Below, one piece after another: positions 1-10,711 of a stretch of DNA of 64,000 nt. Every line of letters begins with the position of its first letter. Within the stretch, counting starts at the first letter, position 1. Origin of the DNA: JAMZMI01 sp964353015 (GTDB lineage Bacteria > Bacteroidota > Bacteroidia > Cytophagales > Cyclobacteriaceae); contig CAYGUA010000019.1 in assembly GCA_964353015.1 (NCBI GenBank), forward strand, positions 42,487-106,486. The letters run 5' to 3'. The position numbers and the translations under genes were made by a program. A model generated the notes under the pieces. The model was not told the DNA's origin. It saw only the letters and a program-made list of their open reading frames with translations, and did not search any database.

Positions 1-450
1 GCTTTCGATAATTTGGTGAATTGTACGGTTTCAAACAACATCTTTTTTGGCAGAGAGCCCAGATGGCGCACATCAGGCGGTTCACTGTCTAATTGTGTAT
101 TTAACAATAATGTTTCAGCCGGATCAGATAATAATGCATTGCCTCCAATCACCACTAGTGGCAACAGTGGCAATAACAATTTTGTGAGCCTTGTTGATTC
201 TACGCTAATTTTTGAGGATCCTAGCATAGTCATTGGAGATATCTGGGATTTTAATTGGATACCCACATTAAAATCCGGATCTATCTTACTAAATGGAGGA
301 ACCGATGGTACCAACGTTGGTCCAACCGGAAGTACCATACCCTGGGATCCAACAGGGGTACCACTTCCACTGATTCAATCAGTTATATCAAGCGAGATCA
401 TCAAGCAGGGTGACAATCTGGATGTGACGATTAAGGCAAGAGGAAACTGA
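1..450 (+). CDS. Surface beta-helix-type protein, C-terminal fragment
   Basis: The reading frame is open from the first base of the window, so this is the 3' end of a longer gene; the TTG at 13 is not a real start. The 149 visible residues are rich in Asn, Ser and Gly with short strand-like stretches (for example SNCVFNNNVSAG) typical of right-handed parallel beta-helix proteins, and they resemble the beta-helix part of the next gene. It ends in VTIKARGN without a recognisable T9SS sorting domain. The next gene starts 4 bp after the stop, so the two are probably one transcript. The function is not recognisable; a secreted or surface structural role is inferred from composition and from its neighbour. 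Confidence 0.6.
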   Translation, partial: AFDNLVNCTVSNNIFFGREPRWRTSGGSLSNCVFNNNVSAGSDNNALPPITTSGNSGNNNFVSLVDSTLIFEDPSIVIGDIWDFNWIPTLKSGSILLNGGTDGTNVGPTGSTIPWDPTGVPLPLIQSVISSEIIKQGDNLDVTIKARGN

Positions 451-454
451 CCTG

Positions 455-3400
455 ATGAAATTACGCCGTAAGCTACATGTTGCGGTATGGCTATTATTGA
501 TTTCGTATATTGCCAATAGCCAAACCTGGATTGTCGATAACAATCTGCAAAGACCGATAGGCGGTTACATTGTAAGTGACCTAGCCACGGCAATTACCGA
601 GGCTACCGCCGGCGATACCATTTATATTAAGGCGAGCCCAATTATCTATGAGGGAGCCATACAGGAAATTGACAAGGAACTGACAATCATCGGGGACGGT
701 TTCAAGGGTTTGTCATCGCAGGTCACTAGCATCATTATAAATATGGATGCCAGCAATACGAAGATATATGGCTTGAATATTCGGGATCGCATATCATTTA
801 GCCAGAATGGGGTTGCACAAGATCTGGCTGATGTGAGAATCGCTTACAATTATGTCAAGGAAATAATTTGGAACTCTGGCAATGGGACTGATACTATTAG
901 AAACCTAACAATTTCTTCAAATATTATAGGAAGTGGATTAACTACAGGTGGTACTGAGGCGCTGTTTCTTAACCCCAGAGTAGCGGGCGCATTAAACATA
1001 GAAAATAATGTATTTTTTGGCACTACCTCTGCAACACCGGGAGCCTCAATTCAGGCTTTTGACGCTTTGATTTCTGGCAATGCCTTCGTTGGATCAGGTA
1101 CCGAGAATGCTTTCGATTATCTGGAAGGTTCCTCTGTTGTTAATAATATTTTTTATGGCAGGTCTGTAGTGCCATTATCTGGAGGTGGCGGTAATTATTT
1201 TTACAACAATATTGCTTTTAGCACCACAGATGATGCCTTTACCTCCATAACCGCAACAGGTATAGACGGAGGTAGTAATCAGGCCGTCGATCCGGAATTC
1301 CTAAATATTACTTTGTCTTCAACCTGGGACTTTGATTTGTTTAGCTTAGAATACAAAGGCACATCACCGGCAGAAGCAGCCTCTATTGGACCTTCCGCTT
1401 CTTCATTCTCTGATAATGGTAAGTGGCTACCTTACATTTCTACAATTTCTGGAGCGCATGAAATTCCTTTTGGTTCAGGACTTTTTTTGAATGTCAAGGC
1501 TTTTATAGATACGGGTCTTCATGATGTTCCGAATTTGACGGCCTTTGAATTCTTCTTCGAAACTGATCTCGGTTTTGCTTCAAACAATATTTCTTCGACA
1601 AACGTACCTCTCGCACCGACGTTCAATGGTCAGGTCTACTTTGATACTGATGTACTTGCTCCTGGATCTTATACCATGTATGTGAGAGTAAAAGATGAAA
1701 ACGTATGGGGTAGTTATACATCATATCCCTTAACAATTACTGAAAATTATTTACAGGGATATGGTATTGATGGGCTGGAATACTTTTTTGATGATGATCC
1801 GGGTGTTGGGCTTGCAACGTCAATAAGTGTAACCAGAGCTATAAACCTGAATATTCTCGAAACTGCGACAGCTTCTACTCTGCCCACGGGCTTTCATAAC
1901 TTATTTATTAGAGCTATCGACCAATATGGACGATGGAGTTTGCCACATAGTACCCTCCTTTATGTTGATAATTCTAATCCAGCAAATACCGGCATTGTTC
2001 AGGCATTAGAGTATTTCTTCGATGATGATCCGGGATATGGAGCTGCAACACCATTGACGGTAAATACACCTGCCAATATCGTGGATATAGTGGATGCGAT
2101 AGGTACATCGGGTTTGTCTACGGGCTTTCACAACTTATTTATTCGGGCTCAAGATGATGGAGGGATTTGGGGCTTACCGATTAGCAAATTGCTTTATGTC
2201 GATCCAGCAAGTTCCAGTGTTGTGTCTAATCTACAAGCCATTGAGTATTTCTATGATAATGATCCCGGATATGGTTTTGGAGCTACAATCCCTGTAACTC
2301 CTTCAACCAATATTGATCTGTTAGAAAACTTAAATGCAGACACTTTATCAAATGGGTTTCATAATTTGTTTATCAGGGTTCAGGATGATGGAGGAATCTG
2401 GAGTTTACCTCTATCCCAATTGCTTTACGTGGATCAGGCAAATGCAGGAATAGCAACTCCCGTTGATCTGGTGGAGTATTTTTNNNNNNNNNNNNNNNNN
2501 NNNNNNNNNNNNNNNNNNNNNNNNNNNNNNNNNNNNNNNNNNNNNNNNNNNNNNNNNNNNNNNNNNNNNNNNNNNNNNNNNNNATAATCTATTTATTAGA
2601 ATCAAAGATGAAGGCGGTCGATGGAGCATTCCGATTTCCAAATTGCTTTATGTGGATCAGGCAAATGCAGGAATAGCAACTCCCGTTGATCTGGTGGAGT
2701 ATTTTTTCGATGATGATCCGGGATATGGATTAGCCACCTCCATTGATTTGACCAATGCGGGTAGCATTGACGAAATGGTTTCAATGGTCAGTGATACCCT
2801 TGCTTCTGGTTTTCATAATCTATTTATTAGAATCAAAGATGAAGGCGGTCGATGGAGCATTCCGATTTCGAAACTCCTATATGTTGATTTGGCTGGGCAG
2901 GTGGTTTCAAATATTGAAGAACTGGAATATTTCTTTGATGATGATCCGGGTTATGGGCAGGGTTTATCTATTCCAATTTCTCCTTCAGAGCTCAATCCAG
3001 TTAGGAAGATTATTCTAAATGCAACTGCCTTACCGGCTGGAAATCATGTTTTGGGAGTAAGGGCGAGAAATGAATTGAATGTATGGGGGATCACTTCTCA
3101 CGAACCTTTTATAAGTTTTCCACCGTCCCGAGAGCTTGATTCGGTTTCTTTAATCTTATTCTATAACAAAACGAGTGGTAGCAACTGGAATCAAAATACA
3201 AATTGGGTTTCAGGAAGTCTCGACACTTGGTATGGCGTAACAATGAAAAACAACAGGGTTGATTCAATCAAATTAAGTGGGAATAAATTGGATGGAATAC
3301 TGCCGCCTCCTCTTGCTTATGTTGATGAGGTTACTTATTTGGGTCTTGCTGATAATATCCTTAAAGACACCATACCTTCAACTTTTGAGGATTTGAATAA

Positions 3401-6044
3401 GCTCATCACACTAGAACTTAATGCAAATCAGTTTAATGAGATACCAGATTTATCAGGAATTGGCTCTCTTCAGACTTTGGCTCTGGATTCAAATTATTTC
3501 GATTTCGGTGATCTGGAGCCACTGGTATCAATCCCAAATCTATCTTACAGCAATCAACGCGTCTTCAAAGATTTTCCAATAGACTCACTCGTATCAATTG
3601 GTCAAACAATCACGCTGGATAAACTCATAGAAGGAATCAATAATGAATATCAATGGTATCAGAACACTCAACCTCAAGCATTTGCTGATATTGAAGATTA
3701 CGATATTCTCAGCTTTGATTCAAGAGATACAGGGACATATGTACTTCGTATTAATAATACACTTATTTCAGATTTACAGCTGGAAACAGCACCATATCAT
3801 CTTAGAATTTCTGATTTTGAGGAGGATTCGTTGGCCATGGTTTCCTTGTATCAGTCCCTCGGTGGAGCAGGGTGGAGCAATCAGACAAACTGGCTCACAT
3901 CAAGTTTATCCTCATGGTCAGGCGTACAGGTAAATAATAGAAGAGTTACAGGCGTTAATCTATCCTCAAGAAACTTGAAAGGCAAAATCCCGGAAGATTT
4001 CGCTTATGCTGATTCATTGCAGCAAATCGTTTTTGCTAACAATCAAATTACTGATACCATTCCTGAGAGTTTCATCAGGTTTAAATATTTGCAGCATATG
4101 GATCTATCTGGAAATCAAATATCATCAATACCTGCTTTTAGAAGTTTGACAGATTTGATCGATTTGGATGTATCAAAAAACAGACTTCAATTTGAAGATT
4201 TGGAAAAGAATATTGGTGTGGCAGGATTTGCCTATGCACTGCAGGATAGTGTGGGTATAGCTGCGGATACAGTGGTCGATGTAAATACGAGTTTGGCTAT
4301 AGCCAGATCCATCACAGGAGCCAACAACAATTATCAATGGCTTTTAAATGGCAGCCCTATTGCAAACGAAATGGGAGATTTGATTCAGGTTGACAACATT
4401 CAGTTTGAGAATGAAGGAAATTATGTTTTGAAGGTAACTAACAATTTAGTTCCTGATCTGGCCATGTACACGCGTGCATTCGGATTAGGTGTAAGCAGCT
4501 TAAAGCGAGATTCACTGGCTTTGTTGGCATTGTATAACGAAACGGGAGGAGACCAATGGACTACTGCTGTGAATTGGAAAACGGCGAAGATAACCTCACC
4601 ATGGACGGGAGTGGATTTAGGATCCAGTCGTGTGACAGGATTGAGATTATCAGGATTTAATCTTACAGACACCATACCTAAAAAAATAAGGGAAATTACC
4701 AGTTTAGAAAATGTCGACTTTTCCAACAATGATCTGAGATCTATACCAAACTTGACTGGTATGTCAAAACTCACATCACTTAACATTTCTGGAAATAGCA
4801 TTGGGTTTGCTGAATTAGAAGCTAATAGATCGATAGGAAGCTTTACTTATTCACCCATGGATAATTTTTCCATTGATAAACAAGTTAAAATTGAGGTAGG
4901 TGGAGCTTATGATATGCACATTGATGTTTCTGGCAAAAACAATAGTTATCAATGGTATATGAATGACCAACCTATTTCTGGCGCAACAAAACCAACTTAC
5001 CAGATTCAAAGTATTGAATACGACAGTATGGGATATTATAGAGCAGAAGTTACAAGCTCAATTATTACTGATCTCACAATCCACAGTGGTAGGACAGAGG
5101 CTTTGGCAGTTGCAGATATTTCAGGTACAATTTTCAAAAATACTTCTCCCTATAACATCGGATATACCACACTCTATAAAATTATTGCTGGTCCATATGA
5201 TTCCATTGCATTTTCGACAATGGATGCACAAGGCAAATTTATTTTTAAAAATCAGGTATTGGGAGATTATGTGCTTAAAACCTTTCCCGAAATAGGGCTT
5301 TTTGCTACCTATTATCGCTCTACTATTTTGTATACAGAAGCCGAAGCTATTCAACTGCGCGATCAAACTGAAAATCAATATAACATAACTCTTTCAGGTA
5401 CAATTACTCCTCCGGGTGAGGAAGAAAAAGTTATAGGAATATTGGAATTGGATATTCCTGATGGCAATCGAATTGGCTCAAGAAGAAAAATCAAAAAGGC
5501 CGCTTGTGCTATGAGAAGGTTCAAAGTTCAAGGTAGGGACGAGCAAGACGTTTTTGATCGTGAACTATACGTAGAGACTGATGACGAAGGGATTTTCAGG
5601 TTTTATGATATGGAGGAAGGAACCTGGAGATTGGATATAGATTATCCTGGTGTTCCAATCGATGAAAACTCTTTCATTATTATGGAAATTAAGGAAGGTG
5701 AAACCTTAGAATTACTCGCGGTAATTACTGATGATGGTATCGAGGTGGAGCAAACAAACACCCTTTATTTTCATGTACCCTACTTAAAGCATGTTAATCT
5801 ATTTCCCAATCCTTCAGCCAATATGACAACAATTAGTTATCTCGTTAATCGAAAAATTGAGGGAATGGATCTTCAATTTTGGTCTGTAGAGGGTAAACTT
5901 TTGAGTACCCAAAAGATGCCACATAAGCGAGGAGTACACAAGTTGGATTTAGATATTTCCAATTTAGATTCAGGGGTATATTTTCTACTGCTATCAAGTA
6001 GCAATGATGAGGTAGTGGTTCAACGAAAATTAATCATTCCTTAG
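455..6044 (+). CDS. Very large T9SS-secreted multidomain surface protein (beta-helix, 77-aa repeats, LRR, Ig-like), split by assembly gap
   Basis: Predicted cell-surface or secreted protein. A signal peptide (about residues 1-22, ending ISYIANSQ) is followed by a beta-helix region (to about base 1420). Six copies of a repeat of about 77 residues follow, with cores EYFFDDDPGYG, GFHNLFIR and LLYVD (1772-3123). Then come three modules, each starting like DSLALLALYNETGGDQW and combining leucine-rich repeats (LSGNKLDG) with an Ig-like domain containing YQWY or YQWL (about 3130-5100). Two carboxypeptidase-regulatory-like beta domains (5110-5750) and a T9SS type A sorting domain (LFPNPSANMTTISY at about 5800, KLIIP end) close the protein. 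A run of 100 Ns at 2484-2583 breaks the frame on paper: codons before it are in frame 2 and after it in frame 3. Flanking repeats are near identical, so I treat both halves as one gene of at least 1860 residues. The 3' end overlaps the convergent helicase gene by 4 bp. LRR and Ig modules suggest binding; the ligand is unknown. Confidence 0.75.
1772..3123 (+). repeat. Tandem 231-bp coding repeats (77-78 residues each)
   Basis: Six units are visible, beginning near 1772, 2005, 2239, 2470, 2693 and 2920. Each carries an EYFFDDDPG core, a variable middle, GFHNLFIR, a D..G.W motif and LLYVD. The unit ending before the gap and the two after it are almost identical at DNA level: the stretch around GCAGGAATAGCAACTCCCG occurs at both about 2445 and 2668. 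The acidic DDDPG core could bind a metal ion, but this is inference. Similar FD.DPG repeats occur in other Bacteroidota T9SS proteins; I cannot assign a family accession. Confidence 0.85.
2484..2583. other. Assembly gap, exactly 100 N
   Basis: An exact run of 100 Ns is the usual placeholder for a gap of unknown size. It lies inside the 231-bp tandem repeat. Equivalent Leu codons either side (2420 and 2643) are 223 bp apart, whereas complete neighbouring units measure 231 bp. If only one unit is affected the true missing length is 108 bp, which restores the reading frame; 108 plus multiples of about 231 is equally consistent. Confidence 0.95.
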
Positions 6045-8965
6045 TCAAAAAGGTTAGTGATGTCGTCTTTTGAAAGACTCTTGATGAAACTTTCCTCGAT
6101 CGTGATCAAATCCTTGGCAAGTTTCATTTTTGATTGCTGCAGTTTCAGGATTTTCTCCTCGACCGTATCGCGCCCGATGAACTTATAAGTGAAGACCGTA
6201 TTTACCTGACCAATTCGATGCGCCCGATCGACGGCTTGTGCCTCAACCGCAGGGTTCCACCAAGGATCAAGCAAGAATACATAATCTGCTTCCGTAAGGT
6301 TAAGTCCCAATCCGCCGGCTTTCAAGGAAATCAGGAATACACGGATGTGATCATTTTCCTGAAATTTTTCCACCTGAGCCTGTCTATCTTTTACCGAACC
6401 ATCGAGATAAGCGTATTTGATATCTTGTTTGTGCAAATGATCTTCAAGAAGTTTCAGATGTTTCACAAACTGGCTGAAAACTAAAATCTTGTGATTTTTC
6501 CCCAACGCATTGCTCAGCATGTAGGTGATATCTTCAAATTTGCCAGAGTCACCTGTATATTCAGGATCTACCATCACCGGATGATTGGCTATTTGTCTCA
6601 ATCTGGTCAAACCCTGAAGCAGCATCATCTGAGATTTGTGGATGCCTTCTGTCTCGATTATATCCAAAAGTTTGTTTCGATAATTGTTCTTTTCCTTATC
6701 GTAATATTCTCGCTGTTGAGCCGACAAGTCACAATACTGGATGTTTTCTATTTTCTCCGGCAGATCTTTTGCCACCTGAGATTTTTCCCTCCGGAGGATA
6801 AAAGGTTTGATCAGCGCGTTGAGTTTGGCGGTGCGATCTACGTCTTTCTTTTTCTCGATTGGGATCAGGTATTTCTCCTTGAAATATTTTTGCGTGCCGA
6901 GCAAACCAGGGTTGACGAAGGACATTTGTGACCAAAGATCCATGGTGCTGTTTTCTATTGGTGTACCTGTCAGGATCAGTTTTCTTCGTGATTTCAAAGT
7001 CAAAACCGCTCTGGAAATGATAGAATCAGGGTTTTTGATCGCCTGTGATTCATCAAGAATGATATAGTTGAAATAAAACTGACTCAGCAGCTCAGCATCT
7101 ACCCGTGTGATGCCGTAGCTGGTGATCACCATATCATATTTGGCAAATTTGGAAGTATCCTTGACACGAGCCGTACCTGTATAGTCGAGTACTTTAAGTT
7201 TGGGTGTAAACTTTTTGGCTTCCATCTGCCAATTGTAGATGAGCGATGTGGGCATAATCAGCAGGCTGGTAGCGTTGTTATTTACTTCTTTTTCTTTCTG
7301 AAGTAATGTCAACGTCTGCACAGTTTTCCCTAGACCCATGTCATCTGCCAGGCAACCACCAAAACCATATTGATTCAAAAATTCCAGCCAGTTATAGCCA
7401 GCTTTTTGATAAGGTCTGAGCTCACCTTTGAAAGTGATTGGGGCTTCCTGATCTTCAATTTCAGAAAAATTAAGAAGTTTTTCCAGTTTCCTTGTCATCG
7501 CCACTTTGGCATGGTTGCCTTCCTGCAGTTCCTTCACAAGTGAGAGGTGAATCTTGTCAAGTTTCAGGTTGCTTTCTTCTGAAGTAGAAAAGGCAAACAA
7601 GTCACTATACTCACTGACCCAGCTGTCGGGAATCACGGCATATTCTCCATTTGGCAACTTGAATTCACGCTGATCTTTCAGAATATATTTTCGAATTGTG
7701 GTGAATGGAATTTCAAATTCTCCAAATCGGATATAAGCTTTGATATCAAACCAATCGATGTTTTCTGATATCTCTACATCAATATGGGTTTCACCAAGGA
7801 AATATTTCTTGGCTTTTTCATTTTGCTGACGCACTTCTACACCAATCTCTTTCAGAGACTTCATGTTGAGATTGAGCCATGAAATGGCCTGGTTTTTTTC
7901 TAAAGTTGAGCGGGAGCTTTTTAATGAAAGACCGCTTTTGTTCAGCTTGTCGATGATTCTTTTTTCCTGATCAGCGTCTCTTTTTATTCTATGAAAAATG
8001 TAATTGTCATCATTTTTTTCCAGCGATACACTTACGTTTTTGATTTTGTCTGCCTTGTACGAATAGGTGCCATATCTGAAACTCAATTCAAACAGAATCT
8101 TATCGGCTTCTGCCTTAGCATTTGATGAGCCATTTTGATCAAAAAGCGTAGTAGGAGCGATGGTTGCCAGCTCAGAAAATGTCAATACTGGTGCTGGCAA
8201 TAGTTTTTCTGTCTTGATTTCGAAACCTTGAGCATACACATCAAATGACGCGATCAGCGGCGCTACAAATTTTTGATAATATGTTTCCTCTACGTTTTTT
8301 GGGATGAGAATAAATTTCTTATTGAAAAAAGGCTTGATTTTACTTCCATTCACAGATTTTTCAAAAGTGAAAAGTGTATCCTCTACCACTAACCAGCCGG
8401 GCTCTTTGCAAAGCAAATAACTGCCATTCTGATAGAAATGGATTTTTTCCTCATTGATTTTGATCGTTGGAAAATAATGTGTGTTTTCTTCATTTCTTCT
8501 AAAATGAAACAACACGGATGCTTTGGTTTCGGAAATTTTGATGGGCTTCCAGGTAGGTTCACCATCCTTGCCCATTTCGAAGAGCATTTTCCCTGCTATT
8601 CTGTCCAATATTCTGGCTCTTCGGCGCTCGAGATAGCCATCAATTTCATTTTGGAGCATGACGTCTCCTACATTTTTATCATAGATTTTCAGGAAAAATT
8701 CATTCGGTTTCAGCTTCTTTTTTTGAAACTTATTGACCACTGCATTTTGCTGAATCTCATCCATGATTTTGATGAGCTGATAATCGTTTTCATCCAGCCC
8801 ACTGTCAAACTCCGCGGCGTTTTGTGATGAAATATTTTGATGAGAAAATGTGAGACGCTCCTTTTCATCCAGCTGCACCACGAAGGATTCAAACAAATAA
8901 CCCAGGTACTCGTGCTCATATAGTGAGTAAATAATTTGAAACGGCTGATCTGGGGATACTTTCAT
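6041..8965 (-). CDS. SNF2-family DEAD/DEAH-box helicase (SWI2/SNF2 ATPase)
   Basis: A 974-residue cytoplasmic ATPase of helicase superfamily 2, SNF2 family; such proteins translocate on DNA and displace proteins or polymerase. The first 500 residues are a poorly conserved N-terminal region. The ATPase core follows: motif I DDMGLGKT (about residue 540, the usual DEMGLGKT with E changed to D), Walker B DESQ (about 635), motif III LTGTPIENS, and in the second RecA lobe LDPWWNPAVEAQAVDRAHR with motif VI RIGQ near residue 910. The length suits the bacterial SNF2 group. I see no SWIM zinc motif. It starts at ATG 8965, 71 bp downstream of the FtsX-like gene on the same strand, so it may be the last gene of the rbfA-ftsX run. 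The specific DNA process it serves cannot be told from sequence. Confidence 0.92.
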   Translation of the reverse strand: MKVSPDQPFQIIYSLYEHEYLGYLFESFVVQLDEKERLTFSHQNISSQNAAEFDSGLDENDYQLIKIMDEIQQNAVVNKFQKKKLKPNEFFLKIYDKNVGDVMLQNEIDGYLERRRARILDRIAGKMLFEMGKDGEPTWKPIKISETKASVLFHFRRNEENTHYFPTIKINEEKIHFYQNGSYLLCKEPGWLVVEDTLFTFEKSVNGSKIKPFFNKKFILIPKNVEETYYQKFVAPLIASFDVYAQGFEIKTEKLLPAPVLTFSELATIAPTTLFDQNGSSNAKAEADKILFELSFRYGTYSYKADKIKNVSVSLEKNDDNYIFHRIKRDADQEKRIIDKLNKSGLSLKSSRSTLEKNQAISWLNLNMKSLKEIGVEVRQQNEKAKKYFLGETHIDVEISENIDWFDIKAYIRFGEFEIPFTTIRKYILKDQREFKLPNGEYAVIPDSWVSEYSDLFAFSTSEESNLKLDKIHLSLVKELQEGNHAKVAMTRKLEKLLNFSEIEDQEAPITFKGELRPYQKAGYNWLEFLNQYGFGGCLADDMGLGKTVQTLTLLQKEKEVNNNATSLLIMPTSLIYNWQMEAKKFTPKLKVLDYTGTARVKDTSKFAKYDMVITSYGITRVDAELLSQFYFNYIILDESQAIKNPDSIISRAVLTLKSRRKLILTGTPIENSTMDLWSQMSFVNPGLLGTQKYFKEKYLIPIEKKKDVDRTAKLNALIKPFILRREKSQVAKDLPEKIENIQYCDLSAQQREYYDKEKNNYRNKLLDIIETEGIHKSQMMLLQGLTRLRQIANHPVMVDPEYTGDSGKFEDITYMLSNALGKNHKILVFSQFVKHLKLLEDHLHKQDIKYAYLDGSVKDRQAQVEKFQENDHIRVFLISLKAGGLGLNLTEADYVFLLDPWWNPAVEAQAVDRAHRIGQVNTVFTYKFIGRDTVEEKILKLQQSKMKLAKDLITIEESFIKSLSKDDITNLFD

Positions 8966-9036
8966 TCAATTGTGCAATAGGCAAGTTTCGAATCTAAAGA
9001 TTTTGATTCAAATAACAAGACTATTTTTTCATGTGA

Positions 9037-10260
9037 TCATTGGAGTGCTTCTACTGAAGCGCGTTTAGCCGCACTGAATGCTGGCTGCACGGTGGCCAAA
9101 AGTGTGATGATGATTATACTCAAAACAGTAAAGGCGACATCTATCCATCTCACTTCGATGGGGTAGGCGAGCATGATGGTGGTGGCTGTTCCCATTGGCA
9201 CAAAGCCAAAATATTGTTGGGCATAACATATGGTCAGGCCAAGGATCAATCCGGTTGTTGCGCCGGTTCCAGCTACGATGGCTCCTTCCATCAGGAATAT
9301 GTTTCTGATCAGCTTGCGCGATGCACCTTGCGCCATGAGCACGGCTACATCTTTTTGCTTGTCGAGAATCAGCATTTTTAAAGAGAAAAAAATATTGATC
9401 GAAGCGATCGCGATGATAATCGAGAAGGTGAGGAAGAGGAAGAATTTTTCAAGGTTGAGTGTGCGGTAAATATCTCCATGAATTTCATCGCTTGACTTCA
9501 CTACAAATTCCTCACCTAGCAAAGTTTGTAACTGCTTTTTTACGGAATTGGTGTTGGCATTATCAGCGATTTTAATTTCCAGTGAGGTGCGTTTTCCCTG
9601 ATAACCAAAAAGCGATTCAGTGAATCTGATGGGTACAAACACATAGTTGTTATCAAAATAATTTTCGATAGCGAATACGGCCCCCGGCAATATTTTTTTC
9701 ACTCGAAATAGCTTATCCGGGCTGGTCACATTGGCAGCTATGTCTTGTGGATAATAGATCTGCAGCGCATAATAATCATTGGCAGGATTCACCGAGAGAT
9801 CGTATTGTACGCCTCGCCCCAATATGGCAAAGTCTATGTTATTTTCATGGAGCTTGAGCTCGCCGAAAACAATGTTGTTGTCAAGTCGTCCCTGATCCAG
9901 GAAATTATCGCTGACACCTTTGAGTCTGGCTACACGCTGGGAGCTGTTGTATTTCAGTAGCGCATTGTCCTCGATTACTTCCGTGATGATTTCTACGCCT
10001 TCCACCCGGGCAATATGATCGTGTAATTCTGGTGTATAAAAAAAGGACTTACCGATGCTGGCATTCACCACCAGATTGGGATCTACCGTGCTGTAGATAG
10101 AGCGCACCAATCCTTCTAATCCATTAAAAACTGAAAGCACTATGATCAAAGCCATGGTACCAATGGCCACTACAATCATGGAAATGATGGAGATGACATT
10201 GATGAAGTTTTTTTTCTTCTTTGACAGAAAATATCTCCTGGCTATGAAATAAGCGAGATT
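9037..10260 (-). CDS. FtsX-like ABC permease, LolC/LolE type
   Basis: An inner-membrane permease of the MacB/FtsX family. In LolCDE such a subunit works with an ATPase to release lipoproteins from the inner membrane. The order is as expected: one N-terminal membrane helix (VISIISMIVVAIGTMALIIV, about residues 23-45), a periplasmic domain of about 220 residues, then three C-terminal helices with the FtsX domain (from about residue 270 to the end). The length of about 408 residues matches LolC/LolE. Translation starts at a GTG (10261-10263; the coordinate given here may be one codon short of it). It follows the rbfA stop by only 3 bp. No ABC ATPase lies next to it, so the ATPase would have to be encoded elsewhere. 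Role in lipoprotein release is inferred from family. Confidence 0.85.
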   Translation of the reverse strand, partial: NLAYFIARRYFLSKKKKNFINVISIISMIVVAIGTMALIIVLSVFNGLEGLVRSIYSTVDPNLVVNASIGKSFFYTPELHDHIARVEGVEIITEVIEDNALLKYNSSQRVARLKGVSDNFLDQGRLDNNIVFGELKLHENNIDFAILGRGVQYDLSVNPANDYYALQIYYPQDIAANVTSPDKLFRVKKILPGAVFAIENYFDNNYVFVPIRFTESLFGYQGKRTSLEIKIADNANTNSVKKQLQTLLGEEFVVKSSDEIHGDIYRTLNLEKFFLFLTFSIIIAIASINIFFSLKMLILDKQKDVAVLMAQGASRKLIRNIFLMEGAIVAGTGATTGLILGLTICYAQQYFGFVPMGTATTIMLAYPIEVRWIDVAFTVLSIIIITLLATVQPAFSAAKRASVEALQ

Positions 10261-10266
10261 CACTGA

Positions 10267-10644
10267 TCAGTCTTCGTTTTCTTCTTTACTTGCCGGTGGT
10301 ATATTCAGGCTGTCGATAAGCTTATCAATGTGAGAGGCTTTTTCCTCGGTATCATCATGAACAAAGGCGATTTCCGGTACGATTCTCACCATTTTACCGA
10401 TTTTGTTTCCGAGCAGTTTTCTCACCTCACTTTTGTTTTCATTCAGGTTAAAAAAAACTTCTTCTGCATTTTTCACGGGGAACACGCTCAGAAAAAGCTT
10501 TGCAAAGCTAAGATCAGGAGAAACCTGTACGCCGGTCAAAGTAACGAGGCTGTTGCCAAAGAAATGTCTTGGATCTTTCTGAAATATCTCCCCCAGATCT
10601 TTCTGGAGCTGTCGTGCGTATTTTTGTTGTCTTTGACTTGCCAT
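10267..10644 (-). CDS. rbfA: Ribosome-binding factor A
   Basis: RbfA binds the 30S subunit and helps mature the 5' end of 16S rRNA; it is important at low temperature. I choose the ATG at 10644, giving MASQRQQKYARQLQKDLGEI, because the family starts with a basic RQ...Y....I/L...L segment. An upstream in-frame ATG at 10665 would add seven residues unlike the family. The 125 residues cover the KH-like RbfA domain, with VTLTGVQVSPDLSFAKLFLSVF in the usual place, here seen as VSPDLSFAKLFLSVF, and an acidic C-terminal tail (KEENED). It is first in a minus-strand run with the FtsX-like permease and possibly the SNF2 helicase, and it is divergent from the membrane-protein gene at 10712, with 67 bp between starts. 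Confidence 0.93.
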   Translation of the reverse strand: MASQRQQKYARQLQKDLGEIFQKDPRHFFGNSLVTLTGVQVSPDLSFAKLFLSVFPVKNAEEVFFNLNENKSEVRKLLGNKIGKMVRIVPEIAFVHDDTEEKASHIDKLIDSLNIPPASKEENED

Positions 10645-10711
10645 AATTTGGACAAATATCCACAATTAATTTGTTAATTTCGAACCACGTCACATAGCGA
10701 AAGGTACCAAC

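Noticed and set aside
2463..2587. A separate gene starting at the N-gap, with a frameshift in the surface gene
   Set aside because: The frame change depends only on the arbitrary 100-N placeholder; the repeat period predicts 108 bp, which keeps one frame.
1772..3123. CRISPR-like regular repeats
   Set aside because: The repeats are 231 bp, in frame and coding, with no short unique spacers.
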